From assembly GCA_026985975.1 (NCBI GenBank), contig JALSPL010000138.1:1-15426 (forward strand): a DNA stretch of 15,426 bases, read 5' to 3'. A model generated the notes under the pieces. The model was not told the DNA's origin and made no database searches. It saw only the letters and a list, made by a program, of their open reading frames with translations. Position numbers and translations under genes: made by a program. This stretch comes from Anaerolineae bacterium (GTDB lineage Bacteria > Chloroflexota > Anaerolineae > J102). Position 1 is the first letter of the stretch. Every line of letters begins with the position of its first letter. Of this stretch, positions 1 through 7,335 are shown one piece after another.

Positions 1-232
1 CCAAGATTGGATCGACTGAAAAAAGATTGATCTCACGCCAAGCCACAAAGGCGCAAAGAAAAATACCAGGGTTTCGCCAAGAAAGACTGGCTGAACCCCT
101 ATCATTTTCGCTGCTTCCTCGACTGCTGTTACTGATTCTGACCTTTTTCAGGAGAGCCAAGATTGCAATAGCGCCGGTTTGGAGCCAGAGCGGGGATTGT
201 GCGGGCGTCGCGCTCAACTCGTTTCTGGACGA
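1..232. other. Gene-less left edge with weak A-rich dispersed repeat
   Basis: No convincing gene is visible here. Short open frames exist on the plus strand but show no recognisable domain or ribosome binding site. Around positions 32-60 the sequence reads like the CGCCAAG/CGCAAAG type of A-rich dispersed repeat that I recall from other bacterial genomes; only one imperfect copy is present in the window, so this is a resemblance and not a demonstrated repeat. Confidence 0.3.
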
Positions 233-248
233 TTATTCATCCAGAAAC
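221..248. terminator. Hairpin spanning the aminotransferase stop codon
   Basis: A perfect 9-bp inverted repeat, GTTTCTGGA at 221-229 and TCCAGAAAC at 240-248, encloses a 10-base loop that contains the stop codon of the minus-strand aminotransferase gene (233-235). No T-run follows on the minus strand, so it is not a classical intrinsic terminator. It could slow ribosomes or RNA decay at the 3' end, or be chance. Confidence 0.25.
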
Positions 249-1315
249 TCGTTCAGCACGGCGAATAAAGCCTGCATGTCGGCGGGGCCAAGCTCGCCCA
301 TGTGAGCGATGCGAAAGGTCTCGTTTTTGAGTTTGCCGTAGCCATTGCCGATGATCATGCCTCGCTCCTGGGCAAAGGCGATCATGGCGGGGACGTCGAC
401 GCCGCGGGTGTTGCGGATGCAGGTGACGGTGCGGGATTCGTAACCCGGCGCCGGAAAAAGCTCGAAGCCGTTTTTCTGAGCCCAGGCGTGGGTCAGCGCC
501 ATGCTGCGTTGGTGGCGGGCCCAGCGATTTTCCAGGCCTTCGGCCAGAATGCGGTCGAGCTGCACGTCCAGGGCGTTAAGCAGACTGATGGCGGGAGTGG
601 CGGGGGTGGTTTTCCCGGCGACGAGATATTTCTCCAGTAGCAGCAAATCGAAATACCAGCCGCGATGAGGGACTTCGGCGGCGCGGGCCAACATGCGGTC
701 GGAGACCGCGGCAAAGGCCAGGCCCGGCGGCAGGGCGAAGGCTTTTTGGCTGGAGGTGAGCATCATGTCCAGCCCCCAGTCGTCGAAGGGGATGCGCACG
801 CCCGAGGCCGAGGAGACCGCGTCCACCAGGATGAGGACGTCGGGATATTTTTCGCGCACCAGGCGGGCGACGGCGCCGACATCACTCATGACGCCGGTGC
901 TGGTCTCGTTGTGGACGATGGTGATCGCGTCAAAGCCGCCCGCGGCCAGATGATCGTCTACATCCTGCGGGCGAATGGGCTGCCCCCATGGAATCTCCAC
1001 CCGCACCGATTCCTTGCCGTTGGCGACGCTGACTTTCTGCCAGCGGTCGCCGAAAGCGCCAGCCACCATGTTCAGCGCCTTGCGTCCGGGCCTGACGGCG
1101 TTGCGCACCGCCATTTCCTGCAAGCCTGTGCCCGAGGATGCCGTGATGTAAACATGTTGGTCGGTGAGCAGCACTTGTTTGAGCCGGGGCGGAATGCTAT
1201 AGAAAAGATCCGCAAATTCCCGGCTGCGATGTCCGACCATGGGGCGGGTTTGGGCTTGCAACACTGCGGGAGCGACTTCGGTGGGGCCGGGAATGAAGAG
1301 TTTTTTGGGGGGCAT
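233..1315 (-). CDS. Class V aminotransferase (alanine-glyoxylate / serine-pyruvate type)
   Basis: A PLP-dependent fold-type I enzyme of the class V aminotransferase family, expected in the cytosol. With the start chosen here it is 360 residues, normal for the family. The N-terminus carries the hallmark LFIPGPTEV segment (residues 6-14), followed by SGTG (61-64, phosphate-binding region), HNETSTG (135-141), the PLP-ring aspartate in LVDAVSS (D165) and the Schiff-base lysine in SSQKAF (K191). A C-terminal NETFRIAHMG supplies the carboxylate-binding arginine. ATG at 1315 is preferred over an upstream GTG at 1384 because GAGG lies 5 bases before it and the predicted transcript start (about 1383) would leave out the GTG. 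Alanine-glyoxylate, serine-glyoxylate and related activities cannot be told apart from sequence alone; no glycine/serine or photorespiration genes lie nearby. Confidence 0.93.
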   Translation of the reverse strand: MPPKKLFIPGPTEVAPAVLQAQTRPMVGHRSREFADLFYSIPPRLKQVLLTDQHVYITASSGTGLQEMAVRNAVRPGRKALNMVAGAFGDRWQKVSVANGKESVRVEIPWGQPIRPQDVDDHLAAGGFDAITIVHNETSTGVMSDVGAVARLVREKYPDVLILVDAVSSASGVRIPFDDWGLDMMLTSSQKAFALPPGLAFAAVSDRMLARAAEVPHRGWYFDLLLLEKYLVAGKTTPATPAISLLNALDVQLDRILAEGLENRWARHQRSMALTHAWAQKNGFELFPAPGYESRTVTCIRNTRGVDVPAMIAFAQERGMIIGNGYGKLKNETFRIAHMGELGPADMQALFAVLNEFLDE

Positions 1316-1389
1316 GATGACCTCGCTGGGACGAATGCGAAAAGTGGCGGGATTCCAGCCGGGAATTGCTTCAACGTTGCTCACAGAGC

Positions 1390-1418
1390 AGAATAATGCT
1401 ATAGTAGCAGGCCGTCAA
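1390..1418 (-). promoter_or_regulatory. Sigma70-type promoter for the aminotransferase gene
   Basis: On the minus strand TTGACG (plus-strand 1413-1418) and TATTCT (1390-1395) are separated by 17 bases. This gives a predicted transcript start near 1383 and a leader of about 68 bases to the ATG at 1315. The -35 matches consensus at five of six bases, the -10 at four of six. Predicted only. Confidence 0.5.
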
Positions 1419-1507
1419 GCTGTGCTGTCTGATGGCGGTTGATTGTACCGCGTAAGCAGAAATGTCGCCAGCGCTTTATCTTTTTTTGATAGTCCGAGCG
1501 TTTGTTT

Positions 1508-2419
1508 ATGACCCCCGTCGAAGTCGTTATTATTGTTTTGCAATTGATTTTCCTCGAAGGCATTTTGTCTATCGACAATGCTGCGGTGCTGGGAGCGATG
1601 GTGGCCCCGCTCCCCGTGGACAAGCCGATCCCCTGGCCCCGCTCGCTGGCGTTCATGTCCGGTTGGGGAGATCGGATTTTCGGGCCGCAGCAAAAGGCGG
1701 CTCTGACTGTGGGTTTGATTGGCGCTTATGGGGGGCGGGCGTTGATGTTGCTGTTGGCGACTTTCATCATCGCCAATCCCTGGCTGCGGTTGCTGGGCGC
1801 TGCCTATCTTTTCAAACTGGCCATCGAGCATCTGGGCGCTTCTCACGAGATATGGGATGAAGAGGCGGAATCTGAGGAGATGACGAAAAGGGTGCGGGGC
1901 AAGGGTTTCTGGATGGTCGTGTTGTTGGTCAATCTGGCGGATATGGCCTTCAGTTTGGATAATGTGGTGGCGGCGGTGGCGTTGAGTAAAGATTTCTGGG
2001 TGGTTTTTTTGGGGGTGGCTATCGGCATTCTTATCATGCGTTTCGCCGCCCAGATTTTCACCCATCTTATCGCACGGGAGCCGGTGTTGGCGACGGCCGC
2101 ATATTTGCTGGTGCTGGCGATTGGCGTCGAGGTGCTGGTCGAGGATATGGCGCTGTTGACGCATCATGAATTGGTCATTCAGAGCTGGCAGAAATTCATG
2201 ATTTCGATTTCCATTCTCGCACTGGCGGTGATTTACGCTCATGCGCCATGGTTGCAGCGATGGTTGGGGCCGGTTTTTTCGGTGATCAAAAGGGCGTTTC
2301 ATTACATCAACAAGGCGGTTGACGTCTTGCTTTTTCCTGTTGGGTGGCTGTTCAAAAAGCTTTTTCAGGGCGTTTCATGGATGTATAGACAGCTTATCCC
2401 CTCCAGTCATGTGGTCTGA
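1508..2419 (+). CDS. TerC family integral membrane protein
   Basis: A polytopic inner-membrane protein of the TerC superfamily, whose members have been linked to tellurium resistance and to manganese/metal-ion export. At 303 residues it has the family's internal duplication: the first half carries E17 and SIDN (21-24), and the second repeats it as D145 and SLDN (149-152). These acidic residues inside membrane helices are the likely metal site. Six or more hydrophobic segments are visible, with a charged cytoplasmic loop (about 114-133). The C-terminal 50 residues are aromatic and basic and extend past the core domain. ATG at 1508 is chosen over TTG at 1502; both have only a weak upstream GAG. 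The substrate cannot be assigned; no ter operon genes (terB, terD, terE) are nearby. Confidence 0.88.
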   Translation: MTPVEVVIIVLQLIFLEGILSIDNAAVLGAMVAPLPVDKPIPWPRSLAFMSGWGDRIFGPQQKAALTVGLIGAYGGRALMLLLATFIIANPWLRLLGAAYLFKLAIEHLGASHEIWDEEAESEEMTKRVRGKGFWMVVLLVNLADMAFSLDNVVAAVALSKDFWVVFLGVAIGILIMRFAAQIFTHLIAREPVLATAAYLLVLAIGVEVLVEDMALLTHHELVIQSWQKFMISISILALAVIYAHAPWLQRWLGPVFSVIKRAFHYINKAVDVLLFPVGWLFKKLFQGVSWMYRQLIPSSHVV

Positions 2420-2441
2420 TGCCGTTTGTTGTCCCGTCCGT

Positions 2442-2900
2442 TTATTTCCCCTGGCGCCAGCGTTGCAATCCGGGCCAATGGCTGCCGGGCCAGTACACCC
2501 GCCCGCACCGCCCGCAGCGCACGAATTCTGACTGGGTTTGGGCCACGTAGGGCGGGACCATCGGTGCGGCTTCTTCCACCGAGATGGTCAACAGTTCGCC
2601 ATTGCAGACGGTGCAGCGCGGCGGATGCAGTGATGGCCCGACGGCGGCGATCACCTGCCGCACCTGTTCATTGATCTCCGTGGCGGGAATGTACAGCGTC
2701 CGCACGCCCCGTCGCCCCGCCAGTTCTCTATCCCGCGTCACCAGCAGGCGGTTTTCCGCCCGGGCAATGCGAATCATTGCCTCGTCGGGCAGGTCGTTGC
2801 GATATTCGGCGTCATAGCCCAGCCAGCGCAGGCGGCGGGCCAGCGCTCCCAGCATGGCGTCGATGAGAAGGGCGGGCGCTTTTGCTCCCATTTCGGGCAT
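2442..2900 (-). CDS. Mut7-C RNase domain protein with zinc ribbon
   Basis: A small cytosolic protein (152 residues) of the Mut7-C family (formerly DUF82), a PIN-like nuclease fold named after the C-terminus of the nematode RNase Mut-7. Residues 11-95 form the nuclease-like part, with conserved acids D14 (LLIDAMLG), D39 (LPDEAM) and D57 (VTRDREL), as expected for a metal-dependent active site. Residues 96-132 form a zinc ribbon with two CxxC pairs (C96/C99 and C129/C132), ending in a tryptophan-rich tail typical of the family. ATG at 2900 is preferred over the start at 2933 because GGAG lies about 10 bases upstream. The target RNA is unknown. It is divergent from the Amt-like gene and shares a 96-bp intergenic region with it. 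Confidence 0.88.
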   Translation of the reverse strand: MPEMGAKAPALLIDAMLGALARRLRWLGYDAEYRNDLPDEAMIRIARAENRLLVTRDRELAGRRGVRTLYIPATEINEQVRQVIAAVGPSLHPPRCTVCNGELLTISVEEAAPMVPPYVAQTQSEFVRCGRCGRVYWPGSHWPGLQRWRQGK

Positions 2901-2996
2901 CTGGTATGATCTCCGGGGTATGCTGATGAACAACTGTTGAATGATGACCCTGGCATATTCTAGATCATCCTGTTTGCCGCCGACAAGGTTCTTTTT

Positions 2997-4232
2997 ATGA
3001 TTGATTCCGCTTCGCTTCCTGCATGGCCGCTGCTGGCCGCCGCCCTGGCGCTGTTGTCACCCTGGGGGGCGAGTCTGCTTGCTTCTGATGACGAGACTTC
3101 GCGCTCGGCGGGGCTGCTTCCGCTGATCGCTGTGCTGGTAGCCTTGATCGGATATGCTGCAACGGGGTTTGCGTTGCATTTTGGCGGCATTGGCATTCTC
3201 ATCGATCATCCCGATGTGACGGCGCTGGTGTGGGAATGGACGCCGCTGAGTTCGGGGGATCTGTCTTTTTGGGGCGTGGCTGGCTGGATGGGGTTCGGCA
3301 TGGCAGAGGCCCAGACGCCGCTGGCGGCCTTGTTGTTTCTGACGACGCTGCCGTTGGCCGCTACGGCCAGTTTGCTGGCGTTGCTGACGCTGTGGCGCCA
3401 GATCTCGCCCGCGGCGGGCGTATTCTTGGCGGCGCTGATGGCGTTGCTGCTGGCGCCGTTGGTGGGGAATTGGACGCAGGCCGGGGGGTGGCTCATGCAC
3501 TTGGGCGAGTGCATCGGCGCAGGGGATGGCTATCTGGATTTTGGCGGCGCTTCGTTTTATTTGCTGGCCGGCGGCGTGGCGCTGGCGGCGTTGTTAGCGG
3601 GCCGCGGGTCGCGCCGTTCGGACGATGCGGCGTTTTTGGGGCTGACGCCTGTGTGGGGCGCGGGCCTGCTGGCGGTGGGTGGCGTTGGCTGGATCATCGC
3701 TTCTCCGCTGCATCTCTGGATCGGCGTTTCACCGGCGCAGGCGGCGTTGAATGGATTGCTGGCGCTGGCTGCGGGCGGGTTGATCGGCTTGACGTATGGC
3801 TGGGCGGCGCTGGGCGCGCCCGATGCGGGCTGGACGGCGCGTAGCGCCGCGGCGGGCTGGACGGCGGCATTGGCGGCGCTGGCATGGATGTCACCGCTGC
3901 AATCCATGCTGGTGGGAGCGGTGGCGGCGTGGCTGTTCATTCTGGCGGTCTGGATCATCGATGAGTTTCTGGGTTGGCGGGATCCAGGCGATATCTTTGC
4001 GATGTTTGGTTTGCCAGCTATCTGGGGCGTGCTGGCTGTTGGTTTTTTTGCGCCGACTCCCGGGCAGTTCAAGGCCCAGATCATCGGCGTTGCCAGCATC
4101 TTTCTGGCGTCATTTTTTGTCACCAGCGTTTTTTTGGCTACGATGTTATTGTTCTCGCATCTGACTGCGAGGCGAGTGCAGCCTGCTCCTTTGCCCGAAT
4201 CGGACCCCGACGCGATTTTGCCCGAGCTTTAA
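2997..4232 (+). CDS. Divergent Amt/Rh-type ammonium transporter homologue lacking pore histidines
   Basis: A 411-residue protein with about eleven hydrophobic segments that I align by eye to Amt/MEP/Rh ammonium channels: an early GY..TGFALHFGG segment, GNWTQAGGWL (158-165), LDF (180-182), a SPL...VGA helix pair (299-308) and DIFAMFGLPAIWGVLAVGFFA-like region (332-351), all in Amt order and at Amt-like spacing. D181 corresponds to E. coli AmtB D160. However, the twin histidines lining the Amt pore (AmtB H168 and H318) are replaced, by L189 and F337 in my alignment. The usual MxxG..l.Y.G first helix is also much altered. The protein is therefore unlikely to conduct ammonium by the known mechanism; a sensor or different-substrate role is possible. 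Start ATG has AAGG 8 bases upstream. No glnK gene accompanies it. Its stop overlaps the stop of the convergent gene. Confidence 0.75.
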   Translation: MIDSASLPAWPLLAAALALLSPWGASLLASDDETSRSAGLLPLIAVLVALIGYAATGFALHFGGIGILIDHPDVTALVWEWTPLSSGDLSFWGVAGWMGFGMAEAQTPLAALLFLTTLPLAATASLLALLTLWRQISPAAGVFLAALMALLLAPLVGNWTQAGGWLMHLGECIGAGDGYLDFGGASFYLLAGGVALAALLAGRGSRRSDDAAFLGLTPVWGAGLLAVGGVGWIIASPLHLWIGVSPAQAALNGLLALAAGGLIGLTYGWAALGAPDAGWTARSAAAGWTAALAALAWMSPLQSMLVGAVAAWLFILAVWIIDEFLGWRDPGDIFAMFGLPAIWGVLAVGFFAPTPGQFKAQIIGVASIFLASFFVTSVFLATMLLFSHLTARRVQPAPLPESDPDAILPEL

Positions 4233-4699
4233 TCTGCCAGAGATTGGGCGACGCCGCCCCCCAACATGCCGATAATGCCAGCCAGAAGCCAGGCGACGCT
4301 GCAAAACATGACCGAGAAGAAAATACTGCCGCCGACCGTATTCAACTGCATCACATTGATCCCCAGCGAGAGGAAGTATTTGACGACGGGGTCGGGCAGC
4401 AGCAGCAAGCCCGTAACTTGATCTCCCATCACCTTGAAAGCCAGGGGCGATAAAGCGATATTGACCACGCCGTCGATGACGCCGGCGATGACGCCCGCGC
4501 CCATGCCTGCGGCGACGCCGCCGGTGCGGGCGCCGCTGCTGATGGCAATGCGCCCGGCAAGATAGCCGCCAAAAGCCCAGGCGGCAATGCGCAGCGGAAA
4601 GGCGAAAAAGCCGCAGATTGGGATAATCCCCAGGACGGAGAAAGCTGCGGCCAGGAGTCCGCCCGCCAGGCCGCCCCGTAAAACGCCTCTGGCAATCAT
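4229..4699 (-). CDS. Small Gly/Ala-rich membrane protein, unknown function
   Basis: I do not recognise this family. The 156-residue product is almost wholly hydrophobic, with likely membrane segments at about 8-25, 27-50, 60-88 and 122-150. The third segment is a glycine-zipper-like run (GGVAAGMGAGVIAGVIDG). A short loop at 93-110 carries the few charges. It lies 39 bases downstream of the Clp_N-M50 protease gene on the same strand and is probably co-transcribed with it, so it might be a partner or substrate of that membrane protease; this is inference from position only. No clear ribosome binding site precedes the ATG. Its stop codon overlaps by 4 bases the stop of the convergent Amt-like gene. 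Confidence 0.7.
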   Translation of the reverse strand: MIARGVLRGGLAGGLLAAAFSVLGIIPICGFFAFPLRIAAWAFGGYLAGRIAISSGARTGGVAAGMGAGVIAGVIDGVVNIALSPLAFKVMGDQVTGLLLLPDPVVKYFLSLGINVMQLNTVGGSIFFSVMFCSVAWLLAGIIGMLGGGVAQSLAD

Positions 4700-4738
4700 G
4701 TTATTGAAAAAGAGAAATTCATGGAGAAGGGGAAAGGT

Positions 4739-6055
4739 TTATTTCCAGAAGAAGAAGAGGTTGAAACCTTGAAAGGCCAGTATGGCCGCATCTCTGCTGA
4801 TAGCCTGCATCATGCCCCAGACGGAAAGCCCCACCCATTGCCCGAAAGGCGTGTAGGCAAAAAGCAGGAAGAAGAGGAAGATGCCCATGCCGCTGAGCAT
4901 GTAGGCGTAACGCAGGACGCTCGGGGGCAGATAGGGTTCGAGAATGCCGAAACCGTCCAGACCGGGCCAGGGAATGAGATTCAGCACGAAAGCGAATATC
5001 TGGAAGAAGGCCAGGAGTGAAAGCGCCTGCCAGAAGGCGGCGTGCGCCCGGATGGTCGCTTCGCTGAGTCCGAACATGAAGGGAGAGAGCAGTAGCAGAC
5101 CGAAGATCAGCGTCGCCAGCGGGCCCGCGGCTGAAACGACGCTCAGTTGCCAGCGTTTGCGGATGGCGGCGCGGTTGATGTATACCGCCCCGCCGGGCAG
5201 GGGAATGCCGCCCATCAACAGAAAAATGATGGGGAAGATGATGCTCATCAGGGGATGGGTGTATTTCAGCGGGTCCAGGGTGAGATAGCCCATGTGAGCG
5301 ACGCTTTCGTCACCGCTGAGATAGGCGGTGAGGGCGTGTCCGAATTCGTGGAAAGAAACCGCCAAAATCCAGCCTGCCAGCACAAAGATGAAGGTGAGTT
5401 GGCCCGGCGCGCCAATGCCCGCATAGAGCAAATAGCCTAACCCGGCAAAAATCGCGACCAGCAGCAGGAAAATCGGGCTGATTTGAGGAAATCGGGACGC
5501 CCGATTTATTTTGGGATGCCGGGATGGTTTGCTTTTTAGGGGAATGCCCCGTGATCGAGTCGATTGGGGAACAGGATTGTTCAGCTCCGCCCGTTGCAGA
5601 TAGGCCTTCTCGTCCACGTCGAACTGACGCAGGATTTCGCCGCCCCTGGCGTCAAGCCTCCGCAACATGCCCAGGAGCATGAGCCGGGAGTCGATGTAAT
5701 CAAGTCCCTGCTCTTCGGCAGTTTGCACCGCTGCCGCCATGACCTTTGCGCCATCTTCACTGAGGGGAAACCCGTAGAATTCGCCGCCGTAAGGATCCTT
5801 ATCCTGTCCCGAATCCAACCTGATGTAGGCCCACAATCTGGTTTTCAGGTTTTCGATTTTGATAGGGAACTGGGCCAGAACCTGCTCTCCAAGACTGCCG
5901 CGGGTCTCCAGCGCGCCCAGCAGGATGTGTTCCGAGGTCAGGAATTTCTGTCCGTGGGCTGCGGCGATGGCCTGGGCTGTCGCTAATACTTGCGTCCCAT
6001 CTTTGGTCAGCGAGAGGGGCTTCCGCGATGGGGCGTGTTGGGTGCTCGCGCTCAT
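4739..6055 (-). CDS. Clp_N repeat domain fused to M50 site-2-type intramembrane metalloprotease
   Basis: A 438-residue fusion. Residues about 13-155 are two Clp N-terminal repeats (first around TKDGTQVLATAQ...LTSEHILLGAL, second around LSEDGAKVMAAA...IDSRLMLLGML), the substrate/adaptor-recognition module of ClpA/ClpC. A basic Pro/Ser linker (160-190) leads into a membrane domain with helices at about 193-213 and 219-236. The zinc motif HEFGH is at 236-240, and the third ligand is D367 in NLIPWPGLDG (359-368), the pattern of S2P/M50 rhomboid-unrelated intramembrane proteases. Zinc ligands look complete, so it is likely active. The Clp_N part would face the cytosol and could select substrates for cleavage. 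The ATG at 6055 has no ribosome binding site, but a -10 box ends 7 bases before it, suggesting a leaderless mRNA. A small membrane protein follows in the same direction. Confidence 0.9.
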   Translation of the reverse strand: MSASTQHAPSRKPLSLTKDGTQVLATAQAIAAAHGQKFLTSEHILLGALETRGSLGEQVLAQFPIKIENLKTRLWAYIRLDSGQDKDPYGGEFYGFPLSEDGAKVMAAAVQTAEEQGLDYIDSRLMLLGMLRRLDARGGEILRQFDVDEKAYLQRAELNNPVPQSTRSRGIPLKSKPSRHPKINRASRFPQISPIFLLLVAIFAGLGYLLYAGIGAPGQLTFIFVLAGWILAVSFHEFGHALTAYLSGDESVAHMGYLTLDPLKYTHPLMSIIFPIIFLLMGGIPLPGGAVYINRAAIRKRWQLSVVSAAGPLATLIFGLLLLSPFMFGLSEATIRAHAAFWQALSLLAFFQIFAFVLNLIPWPGLDGFGILEPYLPPSVLRYAYMLSGMGIFLFFLLFAYTPFGQWVGLSVWGMMQAISRDAAILAFQGFNLFFFWK

Positions 6056-6062
6056 AGACGCA

Positions 6063-6068
6063 ACTATA
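6063..6068 (-). promoter_or_regulatory. -10 box positioned for a leaderless transcript of the Clp_N-M50 gene
   Basis: On the minus strand TATAGT ends 7 bases before the ATG at 6055, placing the expected transcript start at about 6056, directly next to the start codon. No GGAG-like sequence precedes the ATG. The -35 region at a 17-base distance is poor (TTATTT), so the call rests mainly on the -10 box and the missing ribosome binding site. Confidence 0.35.
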
Positions 6069-6148
6069 CCATAATTTTTGGTGAAAAATAAATCCGTTGG
6101 GTTGCTGAAGGGGTGCGTCCCTTCCGGGAGCGGGCGTTGGCGTCCAGA

Positions 6149-6177
6149 TTGGAGCTCCGGTGCAATTCAAGTATACT
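6149..6177 (+). promoter_or_regulatory. Sigma70-type promoter for the 6218 ORF / LPG-synthase-like gene
   Basis: TTGGAG (6149-6154) and TATACT (6172-6177) are separated by exactly 17 bases. The predicted start is near 6184, upstream of a GGAG (6205-6208) and the ATG at 6218. The -35 has four and the -10 five of six consensus bases. Confidence 0.5.
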
Positions 6178-6217
6178 ATGGCAGCTTGTTCGGCAGCTTA
6201 TCCCGGAGACCCTGTTG

Positions 6218-6436
6218 ATGGCACCAGAAAACATTTCAGAGCGCACCCTGGCTATCGGGCCTGGCGGCAAAGCGTTGCAGACATTGTTTGATTCGGCACA
6301 GGCATTCTGGAATTCACCTCAGATCATGCCTGCGGTTCTTGGAGGGCGGTGCAGTGGAGTTGAACCGAATGGAGATGATGCGCATTCCTGGGCTGCTCCT
6401 GATTACCTATTCGGATTTTGGGGGCGTTGCTGGTGA
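6218..6436 (+). CDS. Possible small ORF (72 codons) coupled to the LPG-synthase-like gene
   Basis: Unrecognised and uncertain. Three context signals favour translation: a promoter just upstream (6149-6177), GGAG 9 bases before the ATG, and a GTGA overlap in which its TGA stop (6434-6436) shares bases with the GTG start of the next gene (6433). The peptide has no visible domain, no membrane segment and a rather random composition with several W, G and P in its second half. It may be a leader peptide that couples translation to the downstream gene, a decayed gene, or simply untranslated leader. The stretch 6056-6217 before it holds only the two promoters. Confidence 0.3.
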   Translation: MAPENISERTLAIGPGGKALQTLFDSAQAFWNSPQIMPAVLGGRCSGVEPNGDDAHSWAAPDYLFGFWGRCW

Positions 6437-7335
6437 GCCGACGCACTGGCGGACGCTTGGCGCAAGTCGTCATCGTCCTGATGATTCTATTCTTTTGGGG
6501 ATTGGCGCTTTCCAAAAATTGGGATCAGTTTATCACCTTTCCCTGGCAGTTTTCCTGGTTTCCGATCTTTTTGGCGTTTGCGGTGTTGATGCTGCAAGGT
6601 TTTATTGTGGCGACAGTTTGGTGGCGGGCTCTGGTTCTCACCGGATCCGCGATTTCGTGGCGGCTGGGCGTGCAGCTTTATTTTCAGGCCCAAATTGCTC
6701 GTTATCTGCCCGGCGGCGTCTGGGATATGGTGGGGCGCATGATGCTGGGCAGTCGCGAGGGGATCGGCAAGCGCTCCATGGCAGCCAGCATGGGATTGGA
6801 GATGGGGTTGCAAACCCTCAGCGGCGCGGTTTTTCTACTGGCGGCGCTGATTTTGCGCACCGATATGGATGTGAGAATGTATCTGGCGTTGGGGATTGCG
6901 GTCATGTTAGGCGCTTTGATCTTCCTGTTGCCGCCGGTGTTCACTTTTTTCGTCAACAAAGGGCTGAAGTTGATCAACAAAGAGCCTCTGGATATGCAAC
7001 TGACTTATCTTGACATCTTTTTGCTTTTTCTGCTGAGGTTGTTTGGGCATGAGCTGATGGGGCTGGGTTTCTTTCTGTTTACGGCTGGGCTGACGCCTCT
7101 CTCTCTTTCGCAGGCGCCATTGATTATTTCCGCTTATGTCGGGGCGTGGCTGGTGGGATTTTTGGCCCCGATGGCGCCCATGGGCATCGGCGTGCGGGAA
7201 GGAGCGCTGGTATTGCTTTCCAGCAGCGTATTGCCCTTGGGCGTCGCCACCGCAGTGGGCGTGGGCTATCGCCTGCTTATTACGATTCGTGATCTCATCA
7301 CTGCCGGGATAGGTTTTTATCACGCAAAAAGATAG
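6433..7335 (+). CDS. LPG-synthase-type transmembrane protein (UPF0104 / YbhN-like)
   Basis: A polytopic membrane protein of about 300 residues matching the membrane (flippase-like) part of lysylphosphatidylglycerol synthase without the aminoacyl-transferase domain. About seven to eight hydrophobic helices are visible. The diagnostic stretch is YFQAQIARYLPGGVWDMVGR (about residues 77-96), followed by E113 in a GLEMGLQTLSG helix and the late APMGIGVREGAL motif (about 249-260), both typical of the family. Stand-alone members occur beside glycosyltransferases and are thought to move or modify lipids. The start is ambiguous: TTG at 6418 gives 305 residues, GTG at 6433 gives 300. I prefer GTG because GGGGG lies 8 bases upstream and it forms a GTGA overlap with the preceding small ORF. 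Confidence 0.88.
   Translation: MSRRTGGRLAQVVIVLMILFFWGLALSKNWDQFITFPWQFSWFPIFLAFAVLMLQGFIVATVWWRALVLTGSAISWRLGVQLYFQAQIARYLPGGVWDMVGRMMLGSREGIGKRSMAASMGLEMGLQTLSGAVFLLAALILRTDMDVRMYLALGIAVMLGALIFLLPPVFTFFVNKGLKLINKEPLDMQLTYLDIFLLFLLRLFGHELMGLGFFLFTAGLTPLSLSQAPLIISAYVGAWLVGFLAPMAPMGIGVREGALVLLSSSVLPLGVATAVGVGYRLLITIRDLITAGIGFYHAKR

Noticed and set aside
665..1396. A 243-codon plus-strand frame opposite the aminotransferase
   Set aside because: It is antisense to a gene with intact PLP-binding motifs; composition artefact.
1415..2302. A 295-codon minus-strand frame opposite the TerC gene
   Set aside because: The His/Gln/Arg-rich peptide is the typical mirror of a hydrophobic protein; the TerC frame carries the real motifs.
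2901..2996. Promoter between the Mut7-C and Amt-like genes (TTGAAT at 2937, TATTCT at 2956)
   Set aside because: The spacing is only 13 bases, too short for a standard promoter; no better pair was found by eye.
6288..7013. A 241-codon plus-strand frame overlapping the LPG-synthase-like gene
   Set aside because: It is a shifted-frame shadow of a clear membrane-protein family; no domain seen.
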